DNA from: Prochlorococcus sp. AG-347-L17
GTDB lineage: Bacteria; Cyanobacteriota; Cyanobacteriia; PCC-6307; Cyanobiaceae
Direction of reading: 5' to 3'
NCBI GenBank assembly: GCA_003278925.1
Contig: QCCN01000006.1
Coordinates: forward strand, 1 to 64,000
DNA length: 64,000 nt
Shown here: in pieces, positions 1 through 7,503 of the stretch
How positions within the stretch are numbered: the first letter of the stretch is position 1
How the letters are laid out: every line of letters starts with the position of its first letter
Notes under the pieces: model-generated
What the model saw: the letters and a program-made list of their open reading frames with translations, nothing else
Databases searched by the model: none
Told to the model about the DNA's origin: nothing
Program-made: the position numbers and the translations under genes

Positions 1-78
1 ATTCCATTTCTTTATATCAGTATCTTTTTCCTTAAGAGCTTAAGAAATCTTTTCTAACTTTTTTCTTTCTTCGTCCAT
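1..78 (-). pseudogene. Possible 5-prime fragment of a gene with an in-frame stop
   Basis: Reading leftward from an ATG at 76-78, twelve codons give a charged peptide beginning MDEERKKLEK, then a TAA stop at 40-42. The same frame continues with thirteen protein-like codons to the window edge. This could be a gene broken by a nonsense mutation, or chance. The rest lies outside the window, so it cannot be settled here. Confidence 0.22.
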
Positions 79-174
79 TAAAAAATAATAATTTTTCTAA
101 TACTAAAAATTAAGTTCCACCAATGCGAATTAATAAAAATTCAAACTAATCATTTTTTCTTTTAAAACAGGTTT

Positions 175-507
175 TTATTTATTAAATTTAAAACCCGAAC
201 CACAAGAACTTTTTGTCGCACCTTTTGGAGTACTGATCAAAAATCCTCCTCCAGATAAATCCTGATAATGATCAAGTGTAAGTTCATCTAGTAAATTTTT
301 CTGAGATTCTGGAGCATAGACAGTTAAGCCATCAGTTCTTGCAATCGGAATTCCTGATTTTTCCCAAATATTAACTCTCAGAAACATCCATCCATCATCA
401 AGAGTATCAGGTTGCAAATATAAAAAGATTTCCCCAGGTGTACCACGATAAATTGATTGCCTAAGCAATTCATTTGAAGCAGCCTTGGTAATAGTTAAAG
501 AACTCAA
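175..507 (-). CDS. IscA/HesB-like iron-sulfur protein with reduced cysteine set
   Basis: This 110-residue protein has the length and ending of A-type Fe-S carrier proteins (IscA, SufA, HesB), which carry or transfer iron-sulfur clusters. Family members normally hold three cysteines, one mid-protein and two in a C-terminal CGCG-like motif. Here only one cysteine remains, in SSCGSGF near residue 102. Its metal chemistry must therefore differ, or it has a structural role. The start is a TTG, with no better in-frame ATG nearby. It stands alone between a gap and a divergent exported-protein gene. Family assignment is fairly secure; function is inferred only. Confidence 0.7.
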   Translation of the reverse strand: MSSLTITKAASNELLRQSIYRGTPGEIFLYLQPDTLDDGWMFLRVNIWEKSGIPIARTDGLTVYAPESQKNLLDELTLDHYQDLSGGGFLISTPKGATKSSCGSGFKFNK

Positions 508-548
508 TTTTCAAATCCACTTAATACATAGATTAATTATTTTTTAAT

Positions 549-665
549 TCAATAACAAGCGTTCCAGAAGACCATCCCTTTTTTTCCTGCTAAACACAAT
601 TCAAATGTTTTCGTAACTTTCAGGCCACTATAAGGGATTTTTTTGAATTCGATAATTGATTTCAT
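549..665 (-). CDS. Doubtful 38-residue ORF
   Basis: An ATG ORF begins MKSIIEFKKIPYSGLKVTK and ends at a TGA at 549-551. It has no Shine-Dalgarno sequence and lies in the divergent promoter space before the gene at 704. A different frame at the 3-prime end also reads protein-like (GWSSGTLVIELKNN), hinting at a frameshifted remnant. No family is recognised. Confidence 0.22.
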   Translation of the reverse strand: MKSIIEFKKIPYSGLKVTKTFELCLAGKKGMVFWNACY

Positions 666-703
666 ATATAATTTACATTAAAATTTAAGATTAAAGATAT
701 ATT

Positions 704-1768
704 ATGAGAATAATTTCTAAGAAAAGTATATTTTTTTTCGGTTTAGTTTTAATTCTTGATAATGTGTTTTTATTCGCAGATGAAATTTTAAGGCAGAAAC
801 TTTCAACTGAATATATAAAATGGGAAAAAATTAATTCAGATAAATCAAGTCCTAAAAACAAGACCATAGAATGGGAATATTTAAGTAAAGAATATGAAAA
901 CAAAGTTCAACAAAGTTCAACTAATTCTGAAGTTAAAAAATTATTAAGTCTCTACTCTCAAAATCGATCAATTGCTTTTTCTGATGGATCTATAGGCCCT
1001 GATATTGGATGGAAGCTTCCAAATGGTTTTAAGTGGAATGATAGTTATTCATTCGACTTATCTACAAGAGGTTTTAGTGGACAAGAAAGAAAAGGAAGGC
1101 CTTTTTTTAATTGGAATAGTGGCGATGCTACCGCCCGAGCTCATTGGAAAACTCTATCAAATAAGGATAGTAGTTTTGGACTTAATGTATCAATGAGAAG
1201 TGTATACCAGGGAGAAAACTTTATTGGAGGCTCATCAGGTTTATTTGAAGAAGGTCTTTCACTTGGCTTTAGATATGACAGGAAATTAAATAAGCAATCA
1301 GGATTTGCTATAGGTGGAGAACAATTAATACAACTAGATAATATGACCGACACGGGAAGGAATATATATTTAATGGCATCAAAAGGAATATGGCTGAATC
1401 ACAAGAAAAATGATTTTCCTTTATTGGTAATTAATGGAGGTATTGGAAGTGGAAGATTTGCTAGTAATGATAAATATCGATTATTTTGCTTTGAAAATTT
1501 CGATAAGGGAAGAAAATTATCATTGCATATTGATAAAGATCTATGCTTTGGTCCCGTGGGTTCTATAAGCTTATTAGCTAATAAATCATTCAGTGTTTTT
1601 ACTGAGTATAATAGCGATCAACTTGTGTTTGCAGCTTCAAAACAAGCTAACATAATAAAACCAATTAGATTAACTTTTGGAGTTAATTTCCTTGTTCCAG
1701 GTGGCACTACTAAAATTAAAGATAATAAAGATCTTAATTGGGTATTTAGATTAAGTACAGCTTTTTGA
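704..1768 (+). CDS. Exported hypothetical protein, possible outer-membrane barrel
   Basis: This 354-residue protein starts with a signal peptide (basic n-region MRIISKKS, hydrophobic core, likely cleavage after FLFA). The mature part is rich in Gly, Ser, Asn and aromatic residues in alternating patterns, and ends in a phenylalanine (LSTAF). These features suggest an outer-membrane beta-barrel. The first 100 residues after the signal are charged and probably form a periplasmic segment. It is convergent with the glycosyltransferase gene, with only six bases between the stops. No named family is recognised; surface location is inferred from the signal and C-terminus. Confidence 0.7.
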   Translation: MRIISKKSIFFFGLVLILDNVFLFADEILRQKLSTEYIKWEKINSDKSSPKNKTIEWEYLSKEYENKVQQSSTNSEVKKLLSLYSQNRSIAFSDGSIGPDIGWKLPNGFKWNDSYSFDLSTRGFSGQERKGRPFFNWNSGDATARAHWKTLSNKDSSFGLNVSMRSVYQGENFIGGSSGLFEEGLSLGFRYDRKLNKQSGFAIGGEQLIQLDNMTDTGRNIYLMASKGIWLNHKKNDFPLLVINGGIGSGRFASNDKYRLFCFENFDKGRKLSLHIDKDLCFGPVGSISLLANKSFSVFTEYNSDQLVFAASKQANIIKPIRLTFGVNFLVPGGTTKIKDNKDLNWVFRLSTAF

Positions 1769-1774
1769 TACAAG

Positions 1775-2587
1775 TTATTTATTTGCCATTGTGTAATCTC
1801 TTACTTCAGCATAATCGGAATTTTTCAAATCAGAAAGTGTATATTTATTTTCCACATACCAAAGATTACTATTTAACTTCTCTATATTATTTGCCTCACT
1901 AATAATTCGATAATGATAACAAAGTAAATGGCCATTTTTAATATCTTCTTCTCTTAATCTTTGATAAAAATCGGTTGAATCCGAAGGTTTGATGTTAATA
2001 CTATCTACATAAAGTGGAGACTTAATGTTGGCTTCTAATGGCATATGATCGTTTATATCATTGAAAACATCAGGTTTAAAAATTGATTTACATTCAATTT
2101 CATTATATCTACATCTAAATTTATGTACTTGACTAAAGTGTTTTAAATTGTGATTCCATCTGTAAATGTTTTCTTCTAATAAGTTTGTAGGATTTTCTTT
2201 TCTGTTATTACTGCTCATCATAACCCAAGGTATCTTAATACAATCAAAACCATTGAAATATAAAAGTATTTCTTCACGGATTGTTCTTGTTATGTTTTTC
2301 TTTGTTGCTATATATTCATCTACGTCCACATTTATTATCCAAGTGAATGATTTCTTAATTGTTTGATAAACTTTCTTTATGGAATTTTTTTTGATTATGT
2401 CATTGCCATAGATAATATGAATATTCTTAAAATAAAAATCTAATTCTTTTAAGGTTTTCTTATCTTTACTATTATCATCAATTATATATATGTCATCAAT
2501 ACCCTGATTAATATAATAAAGGCAGAATTGTCTTAAAAATGGTTCATTTTTATGACGTGTAATAAGAGCAAGAAACTTTCTACTCAT
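1775..2587 (-). CDS. Glycosyltransferase family 2/92-like protein
   Basis: This 270-residue protein has the pattern of GT-A glycosyltransferases of the Glyco_tranf_2_4/GT92 type. An N-terminal motif ITRHKNEPFLRQF is followed by a beta-alpha unit reaching IYIIDDNSKD. A metal-binding acidic motif NVDVDEYIA lies near residues 87-95. It should transfer a sugar from a nucleotide donor to a cell-surface polysaccharide or lipid. It lies 12 bases downstream of the sulfotransferase gene on the same strand, so the two probably form an operon that builds and sulfates a surface glycan. Such surface genes are typical cargo of Prochlorococcus genomic islands. Confidence 0.8.
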   Translation of the reverse strand: MSRKFLALITRHKNEPFLRQFCLYYINQGIDDIYIIDDNSKDKKTLKELDFYFKNIHIIYGNDIIKKNSIKKVYQTIKKSFTWIINVDVDEYIATKKNITRTIREEILLYFNGFDCIKIPWVMMSSNNRKENPTNLLEENIYRWNHNLKHFSQVHKFRCRYNEIECKSIFKPDVFNDINDHMPLEANIKSPLYVDSINIKPSDSTDFYQRLREEDIKNGHLLCYHYRIISEANNIEKLNSNLWYVENKYTLSDLKNSDYAEVRDYTMANK

Positions 2588-2599
2588 AGATTCCCATAA

Positions 2600-3754
2600 C
2601 TAACTAAATAAAGAATCGAACTTCTTTTTTAAGAACCTTAGTGGATAGGTTATTTTCCAACTTAAGGTATTTTGTATGATATTCAAAACTTCTTTATGTT
2701 TTTCGAGTTCTAACTCAAACCCTTTTTTTACTTCTTTATGTTTTTCTAGTTCTAACTCTAACCCTTTTTTTACTTCTTTATGTTTTTCTAGTTCTACCTC
2801 TAACCATTTTTTTACTTCTTTATGTTTTTCTAGTTCTACCTCAAACCCTTTATTGCTATTACGTAAATCATATAATTCGCGATTGATTTTAATTTCAGAA
2901 TTTCTATACGGAATGGTTAGTTTTTTTTCTTTGTATAAAATCTTCAAAACTGATGATGGTATAGACATAAATGATTCCTGATAAATATTTAAATCCTTTT
3001 GAGATGAATGAAATTTCTGATAAGCTTCATTGCAAATATTAAGTAATTCTAAATCACACACATTTTCATTTAGGACAGATGCCAATGAAGAACGATCAAG
3101 GTTTATTTTTACTCTTTTTTTTAGAGTCTCTTTAAATTTATCAAACGTTGCTATTTTTGTTGATATTGGCTCTATTGTTTTGCAACACTGTTCGTATAAA
3201 TTGATTTCAGAATTAGTATCCGAAGCTTTTAAAAATTCCTCATAAAAATAAAAACTATCATTTTCAGTCAAAAACTTACTTAAATGATGGTTATATACAA
3301 ACCACATGCTAAGACCTAGATTAATTGAATGTCCATTCCTGGCATATAATGAAACTGCAACTTTAATAGGTTCCCTCATGCATACTATTAAAGGGACTCT
3401 TTTAAGTAAAATATGAAAATAAGCAGGATATAATAGGCACAATCTTGGATCTTTATCAATCCAATTACTTGAAATCGCTAAATCCTCAAAATCTTTTCTT
3501 GAATTGATTAATAAATCAATTAAAGGAGGTTCAGTCCATATTGGAAGAGTTACTGGCGGACTATTGCAGGTTGTTCCAATAACTTTTAATAATTGCTCGT
3601 TGAAATCTACAATTCTTTTAGATTCAAAGAAACCTGATGGATTTTCAAGTGCAGGAGTAAGTAATTTTGATTCATCGATCTTCTCATTAATTAAGTCCTT
3701 AAATATAGATGTTATAAGTGATGTTCCAGAGCGATGACAGCCTGTTATAAACAT
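2600..3754 (-). CDS. Sulfotransferase family protein with repeat-built coiled coil
   Basis: This 384-residue protein begins with the PAPS-binding P-loop of sulfotransferases (FITGCHRSGTSLI, residues 2-14). A second PAPS-binding region lies around CMREPIKVAVSLYARNG. It should transfer sulfate from PAPS to a glycan or other surface acceptor. The C-terminal 80 residues are a coiled coil made of four near-identical 14-residue units (ELEKHKEVKKG type), encoded by 42-base repeats. It ends with SWKITYPLRFLKK, a tail seen in many cell-surface glycosyltransferases and sulfotransferases. The first Met sits directly before the P-loop, which supports the start. It is the first gene of a pair with the glycosyltransferase. 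Confidence 0.82.
   Translation of the reverse strand: MFITGCHRSGTSLITSIFKDLINEKIDESKLLTPALENPSGFFESKRIVDFNEQLLKVIGTTCNSPPVTLPIWTEPPLIDLLINSRKDFEDLAISSNWIDKDPRLCLLYPAYFHILLKRVPLIVCMREPIKVAVSLYARNGHSINLGLSMWFVYNHHLSKFLTENDSFYFYEEFLKASDTNSEINLYEQCCKTIEPISTKIATFDKFKETLKKRVKINLDRSSLASVLNENVCDLELLNICNEAYQKFHSSQKDLNIYQESFMSIPSSVLKILYKEKKLTIPYRNSEIKINRELYDLRNSNKGFEVELEKHKEVKKWLEVELEKHKEVKKGLELELEKHKEVKKGFELELEKHKEVLNIIQNTLSWKITYPLRFLKKKFDSLFS
2688..2855 (-). repeat. Four 42-base tandem repeats inside the sulfotransferase gene
   Basis: Units start at 2688, 2730, 2772 and 2814, each 42 bases (14 codons), and differ by only a few bases. They encode heptad-patterned coiled-coil units. The length is a multiple of three, so gain or loss of a unit would keep the frame. 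Confidence 0.92.
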
Positions 3755-4261
3755 TTATTTAATTATATTTTGTATTAAACATTATCACATTAATAATCTC
3801 TATAAAGTCAAACTCATTTAGATCAATAGAAATATTTATTGTAGAAAGTGTAATAAGGTAAAAGCATAAAAAAATAGTATTGAAATTTAGAAATTTAAGG
3901 ATAAATATCTTTTTTGAACTAAAATCTTTACCTCTCGATAACACTTCAAATAGCTACATATAATGGCCGCAAAATTTTTAAATTTAAGTAATTAAATAGT
4001 TGCAAGTCAAATTCGGTTCTATTCAATACTTTTAATGCCGGTAAACTTTTGGATGGAGGACTTCCTCCACTTTTTTTGTTTTAAAAGTGAATCCTCTTTA
4101 ATGTCTTTAGGGATTAGTTAACAGTAAAAAATGAAACGCACACTACCTATATGTATCTAGTAATTTTATATAAATTCCCAACAATACTAATACTGCCAAA
4201 CCTACTCTAATAACTATATATTGTTGTTTAATCCAAAGTTCGTTAAAAATTCCATTATGTA
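3755..4261. other. Gene-poor spacer with one orphan terminator
   Basis: No convincing protein gene is visible in these about 500 bases. The spacer holds a clear rho-independent terminator at 4054-4077 on the plus strand with no protein gene upstream on that strand. A minus-strand ORF here (3759-3944) is low-complexity and not convincing. Confidence 0.5.
4054..4077 (+). terminator. Rho-independent terminator without an obvious gene
   Basis: The stem TGGAGG / CCTCCA with loop ACTT is followed by C and seven T residues. It would end a plus-strand transcript starting somewhere after 3755. Confidence 0.65.
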
Positions 4262-4411
4262 CTAATTAGCAAATTGGTGATTTTTATACATTTTTCTATA
4301 GTCTTCATGCAATCTTTCAGTTGCTAATCTTCTGTTGTTCATTGCTTCTCTAATCAAATCCATTTCTCGGAAGTTTTGATTGAGGATTGTGAAAGGAGTA
4401 ATGAGTTTCAT
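4262..4411 (-). CDS. Small protein with conserved MxLxTPFT start
   Basis: This 49-residue, highly charged protein begins MKLITPFTIL. It has a perfect AGGAGGT ribosome-binding site at 4415-4421, four bases before the ATG, which is unusually strong for this AT-rich genome. Its N-terminus and upstream DNA resemble the small gene at 56426-56590 (MRLTTPFTAL), while the rest of the two proteins differs. No function is known. The strong site and the shared leader make it very likely expressed. Confidence 0.7.
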   Translation of the reverse strand: MKLITPFTILNQNFREMDLIREAMNNRRLATERLHEDYRKMYKNHQFAN

Positions 4412-4480
4412 AATACCTCCTGTATCTACGCTTCTATTGTCCTCCTATTGTTAATAAATTAATAGTGCGGTTTTAGGAAC
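4412..4480 (-). promoter_or_regulatory. Leader with doubled AGGAGG motifs
   Basis: Reading on the minus strand, the leader holds TATTAATTT, then AATAGGAGGACAATAGAAG (motif AGGAGGA at 4440-4446), then GTAGATACAGGAGGT before the ATG. The distal AGGAGGA has no usable start codon after it. The same arrangement occurs before the gene at 56590. The distal copy may be a promoter element abutting a -10 box, a standby ribosome site, or a regulator site. Confidence 0.55.
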
Positions 4481-4632
4481 TAGTAGAAAAAAACAAGGGT
4501 AAAACTGCGCTTAATTTTTGAAAAAATGGAAAAATCATGGATAAATATTGCTTTATTTAACTAGGCAAATTACTCATCACTACAAAAGCAATTAGTCATA
4601 GCTATAAAAAGGAGTGATTGCAATGAGCTGAA

Positions 4633-4681
4633 AAGTACGTTGGGAGCCATACGTCGCAGGTTCTAATCCTATCGCCCCAAC
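4633..4681 (+). pseudogene. tRNA-Pro 3-prime remnant
   Basis: The sequence from the anticodon arm onward resembles the 3-prime half of a cyanobacterial tRNA-Pro. It has GTTGGGAGC around a TGG anticodon, GTCGCAGG leading into the T arm, a T-loop-like TTCTAAT, and an acceptor end CGCCCCA. No 5-prime acceptor or intact D arm is present. The T stem carries mismatches, so it is not functional. A hairpin terminator follows at 4695. Confidence 0.7.
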
Positions 4682-4694
4682 TCTTAAAACCAAG

Positions 4695-4735
4695 CAATAA
4701 AAAGCGAGTCTCCTAAATCGCTTTTTATTGTTTTT
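4695..4735 (+). terminator. Hairpin terminator after the tRNA-Pro remnant
   Basis: A 13-base-pair perfect stem (CAATAAAAAGCGA / TCGCTTTTTATTG) encloses a 10-base loop and is followed by TTTTT. It may have been carried along with the tRNA end, or may end a local transcript. Confidence 0.7.
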
Positions 4736-4823
4736 AGTCTCATATTGCTAAAGGTTAGCTCTTAGGATGTACTTTGATCTACTTTGTGCCTTATATAAGC
4801 GGTGCAAGAAGTAATCATTTAAT

Positions 4824-5093
4824 TTAAAATCTTCGAAAGCAGGAGTCCCCAATCAACAAAATCTTGAAATATTTATTTTGAGTTTTTTTAATTTTTAAAA
4901 GATAATTAGTATTGATTGAAAGAACTGTCCCAATTTTTATAGAGCCATCACTACCATCTTTGAGGATATTTAAAAAACATTTTCTGCTATCTCCAGAAAT
5001 AATTCCAGGCCAAATTAAAATAACACCTATAGAAAATCCTAAAATAAAAATTGGGATTATTTGAAGATAAAACATTTTATAAAATTTTCGCAT
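4824..5093 (-). CDS. Small membrane-anchored hypothetical protein
   Basis: This 89-residue protein starts MRKFYKMFYLQ and has one long N-terminal hydrophobic segment (about residues 9-32) followed by a basic, partly hydrophilic tail. It lies between two tRNA-Pro remnants with a frameshifted gene, in a cassette-like segment. No family is recognised. Confidence 0.5.
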   Translation of the reverse strand: MRKFYKMFYLQIIPIFILGFSIGVILIWPGIISGDSRKCFLNILKDGSDGSIKIGTVLSINTNYLLKIKKTQNKYFKILLIGDSCFRRF

Positions 5094-5122
5094 AAAGATT
5101 AATACCTTATATACAAGGTAAT

Positions 5123-5333
5123 TTAATTTTCAGATTCAGCATAAATATCAAAAGAAATTGCACCCTCCAAGCAGTTTAATCCTGACTTAATCTCCCTTAA
5201 TTTCACTCTACATTCTTTATAAGAAATAATCTTTTCTCATCATTTTAAAAATGCCATTTAAAACTCCACCATAGGCATTCTCATCACTGACTTTTGCGGG
5301 CAAATTAAAGTCGCATCTTGTTTTCTTTGACAA
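5123..5333 (-). pseudogene. Frameshifted small gene
   Basis: Two protein-like reading frames join end to end on the minus strand. The first (TTG start at 5331-5333) begins MSKKTRCDFNLPAKVSDEN and stops at 5217. The second, one base out of phase, runs from about 5236 to a TAA at 5123 and includes KECRVKLREIKSGLNCLEG. The simplest reading is one original gene of about 70 codons broken by a frameshift near 5217-5239. No family is recognised. Confidence 0.42.
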
Positions 5334-5405
5334 GACAAATTACGCAGAATTTATCAAAAAATTAGATATAGTTTGAAGACCTAGTGCTGTAATATTCTTC
5401 TGCAG

Positions 5406-5452
5406 TTTTTTTGGAGCACTTCATCGCAGGTACGAATTAAGCCGCCACGACT
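5406..5452 (+). pseudogene. Second tRNA-Pro 3-prime remnant
   Basis: The stretch includes TTTTTTGGAGCA, ATCGCAGGTACGAATT and GCCGCCACGACT. It lines up with the anticodon arm, T arm and acceptor end of cyanobacterial tRNA-Pro, but is more decayed than the copy at 4633. Both copies have the same orientation. Confidence 0.6.
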
Positions 5453-5712
5453 GGCTTCAGCTATTATCTAATTTAATTAAGGAAAAAATTAGGGAAATGC
5501 CCCTCTTTTTTAGCGTTTTCTTATAGGTTTTCTTTCCTTAGACTTTATAAAATTTTTCTTAAATTTTTTTAGGATATAAGCCTAACTTATATTAATAGAT
5601 AGAGTTGGTTGCTACCCTAATTAGGTAAAAGTCATCTTATATCAAAAAGCAGAAAAAACAACATTAATAAAAAAACCTTTTTAGGATATTCGAAATTAAA
5701 ATTTTTAATAAA

Positions 5713-5967
5713 ATGAGTAAATTTAAAGAAAATTTTTCAAGCGAAAGTTTTTACCCAGATAGTAATTATTATCTTGATCAGGAAAACACTCCTAAAGAGA
5801 TGCCAGTTTCAGAAGATCAAAAATCCAATATGGGGAGCGATTTTGAATGGCCAAATTCCTATTGGTTTATTGCTGAAAGAACAAATGGAAGACTTGCAAT
5901 GATAGGTTTCATGGCTGTCATTATTAACTACACCTTATTCGGATGGATAGCTTATCCAATCCTTTAA
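5713..5967 (+). CDS. hli: High-light-inducible protein (Hli)
   Basis: This 84-residue protein has a hydrophilic N-terminal half and a C-terminal single-helix chlorophyll-binding domain with the Hli signature ERTNGRLAMIGF, ending NYTLFGWIAYPIL. Hli proteins are thylakoid proteins related to the Lhc helix. They bind chlorophyll and carotenoid, quench energy, and aid photosystem II assembly and repair under light stress. The signature Glu, Asn and Arg are all present. It is immediately followed, with no gap, by the small membrane protein gene at 5968. Confidence 0.93.
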   Translation: MSKFKENFSSESFYPDSNYYLDQENTPKEMPVSEDQKSNMGSDFEWPNSYWFIAERTNGRLAMIGFMAVIINYTLFGWIAYPIL

Positions 5968-6195
5968 ATGAGTAATTCTAATTTTGACAAAAATGGTGTA
6001 GATAATTCTGGAACACATTGGCTTCAGTATGCTGCGTTTGTCGTCACTGCATTTGCTATTTATTTTTGCTGGGCATTTTTCAATGATGCTAATTTTCACC
6101 AGTTCGGTATAAAAATATTCAAATTCTGGAATTGTAATGGATATAACCCATTAGGTTATTGCGTGATGCGTTGGAAAGTAGACTTTTATCCTTAA
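5968..6195 (+). CDS. Small membrane protein coupled to hli
   Basis: The ATG follows directly on the hli stop (TAAATG), so the two are surely co-transcribed and probably translationally coupled. The 75-residue product has a hydrophilic start and one hydrophobic segment (about residues 20-38). After about residue 50 the composition changes (CNGYNPLGYCVM), which may mean a frameshifted tail, since the neighbouring gene at 6202 is also frameshifted. No family is recognised. Confidence 0.55.
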   Translation: MSNSNFDKNGVDNSGTHWLQYAAFVVTAFAIYFCWAFFNDANFHQFGIKIFKFWNCNGYNPLGYCVMRWKVDFYP

Positions 6196-6201
6196 AAAGT
6201 A

Positions 6202-6456
6202 ATGGATAGGTCTTATTGTTTGGTTAATTCAAATAGATTAAGGATAAAAAGGTTTATAGAAAATACAAATAATAAAGATCAATTTTAAATATATTTTTGT
6301 TAATTCTGGAAAGGTCACTTTTCCACCAGGCAATGAACCACCTGTCATGACTATCAGAAAAGAATTAAAGAAAGAACCAGCTAGAGAAAAATGGAAAAAT
6401 TAATTGCTCAGGGTGGGAGAAGAACCGAGGAAGATTGGACAAAAAAAGAAAGCTAA
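6202..6456 (+). pseudogene. DUF1651 gene with two compensating frameshifts
   Basis: The gene reads as a DUF1651 protein only if the frame changes twice. The start frame (ATG at 6202) gives SYCLVNSNRLRIKRFIEN, close to SYWLINSNRLEVKRFMKN of the intact neighbour at 7504. An extra T in the run at 6283-6286 moves to a second frame (YIFVNSGKVTFPPGNEPPV). A missing base near 6393 returns to the first frame (EKLIAQGGRRTEEDW, stop at 6456). The family tryptophan of the GW pair is Gly here. The two one-base changes cancel in length. Either it is a pseudogene or, less likely, two assembly errors. Confidence 0.72.
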
Positions 6457-6630
6457 GACTTTTAATTCTTACAGGTGGTTAAATAATACTCAATTACTAA
6501 CAAATGGCGATTGAAGTAGTAAGCGTTTCATACTATTTAAATTATTTCTACCAAAATCGAAAAGTATAAATCTTGCATTTTTGCTAACCAATTTACCTTA
6601 ACTTCCAAATTACTTTTTTTTGGTTTTTGA

Positions 6631-7353
6631 TTAGTCATATGTTTTTGAGGAGTTTTCGAGTAATCTATTTAATTCTATGAGTTCCTCTTTCCTCAGTTCT
6701 CTATATTTTCCTTTTGGCACGTCTAACTTAACATTCATAATTCTTACACGCTTTAATGAGCTTACTCTATATCCTAAGGCCTCACACATTCTTCTAATCT
6801 GACGGTTAAGTCCCTGTGTGAGGATTATTTTAAAATTTCTTGAACCTAATTGTTTTACAAAACAATTTTTAGTTATTGTGTCTAATATTTCAACTCCATT
6901 ACTCATACTTTGAATAAAGTCGCTATTAATAGGACGATTAACTTTTACAATATATTCTTTTTCATGATTATTTCTTGCCCTGAGTATTTTATTTACGATG
7001 TCTCCATCATTAGTTAAGAAAATCAATCCCTCACTGAGCTTATCTAATCTTCCGATGGGGAAAATTCTTTTAGGATATTTAATGAAATCTATTACATTAT
7101 TGGGTTCTACTTTTCTATCTGTTGTGCAAACAATTCCTACAGGTTTATTAAAGGCTAAATATATGTTTTTTTGTCTCTTTGATTTTTCTATTTTTTGACC
7201 TTTAACTTCAACTTGGTCACCATCTTCTACTTTAGTTCCAATTTCTGGAATTTTGCCATTAATGGTTACCTTTCCTTCTAGGATTAATCTATCTGCTTCT
7301 CTTCTAGAACAATAACCGACTTCACTTAAATATTTATTTATTCTAGTAGCCAT
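6631..7353 (-). CDS. RluF/RsuA-family rRNA pseudouridine synthase
   Basis: This 240-residue enzyme has an N-terminal S4 RNA-binding domain (RINKYLSEVGYCSRREADRL, residues 3-22) and a catalytic domain with GRLDKLSEGLIFLTNDGD, which holds the conserved catalytic Asp. QGLNRQIRRMCEALGY is the family C-terminal motif. It converts specific uridines of ribosomal RNA to pseudouridine. The domain order and motifs fit the RluF/RluB/RsuA branch; RluF is the best guess, but the exact target base cannot be told from sequence alone. Its neighbours are unrelated. Confidence 0.88.
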   Translation of the reverse strand: MATRINKYLSEVGYCSRREADRLILEGKVTINGKIPEIGTKVEDGDQVEVKGQKIEKSKRQKNIYLAFNKPVGIVCTTDRKVEPNNVIDFIKYPKRIFPIGRLDKLSEGLIFLTNDGDIVNKILRARNNHEKEYIVKVNRPINSDFIQSMSNGVEILDTITKNCFVKQLGSRNFKIILTQGLNRQIRRMCEALGYRVSSLKRVRIMNVKLDVPKGKYRELRKEELIELNRLLENSSKTYD

Positions 7354-7503
7354 TTTGGATGTTTCATTTTTATCTGCACTAAAAAAATAATTTACTAATC
7401 TCCTAATATTTTAGATCGGGTGTCAATTTTAGTTAATATTCTCATTATTGAATTTCAGATTATTTTCATCAGTAATTTTTACCGCACAGATCTAACTCTC
7501 TTT

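Noticed and set aside
2676..2981. Plus-strand ORF with repeated SLCFSSS units
   Set aside because: It is the opposite-strand shadow of the 42-base repeats in the sulfotransferase gene.
3759..3944. Minus-strand ORF of 61 codons after the sulfotransferase gene
   Set aside because: It is low in complexity, rich in Ile and Asn from AT-rich DNA, and has no ribosome site.
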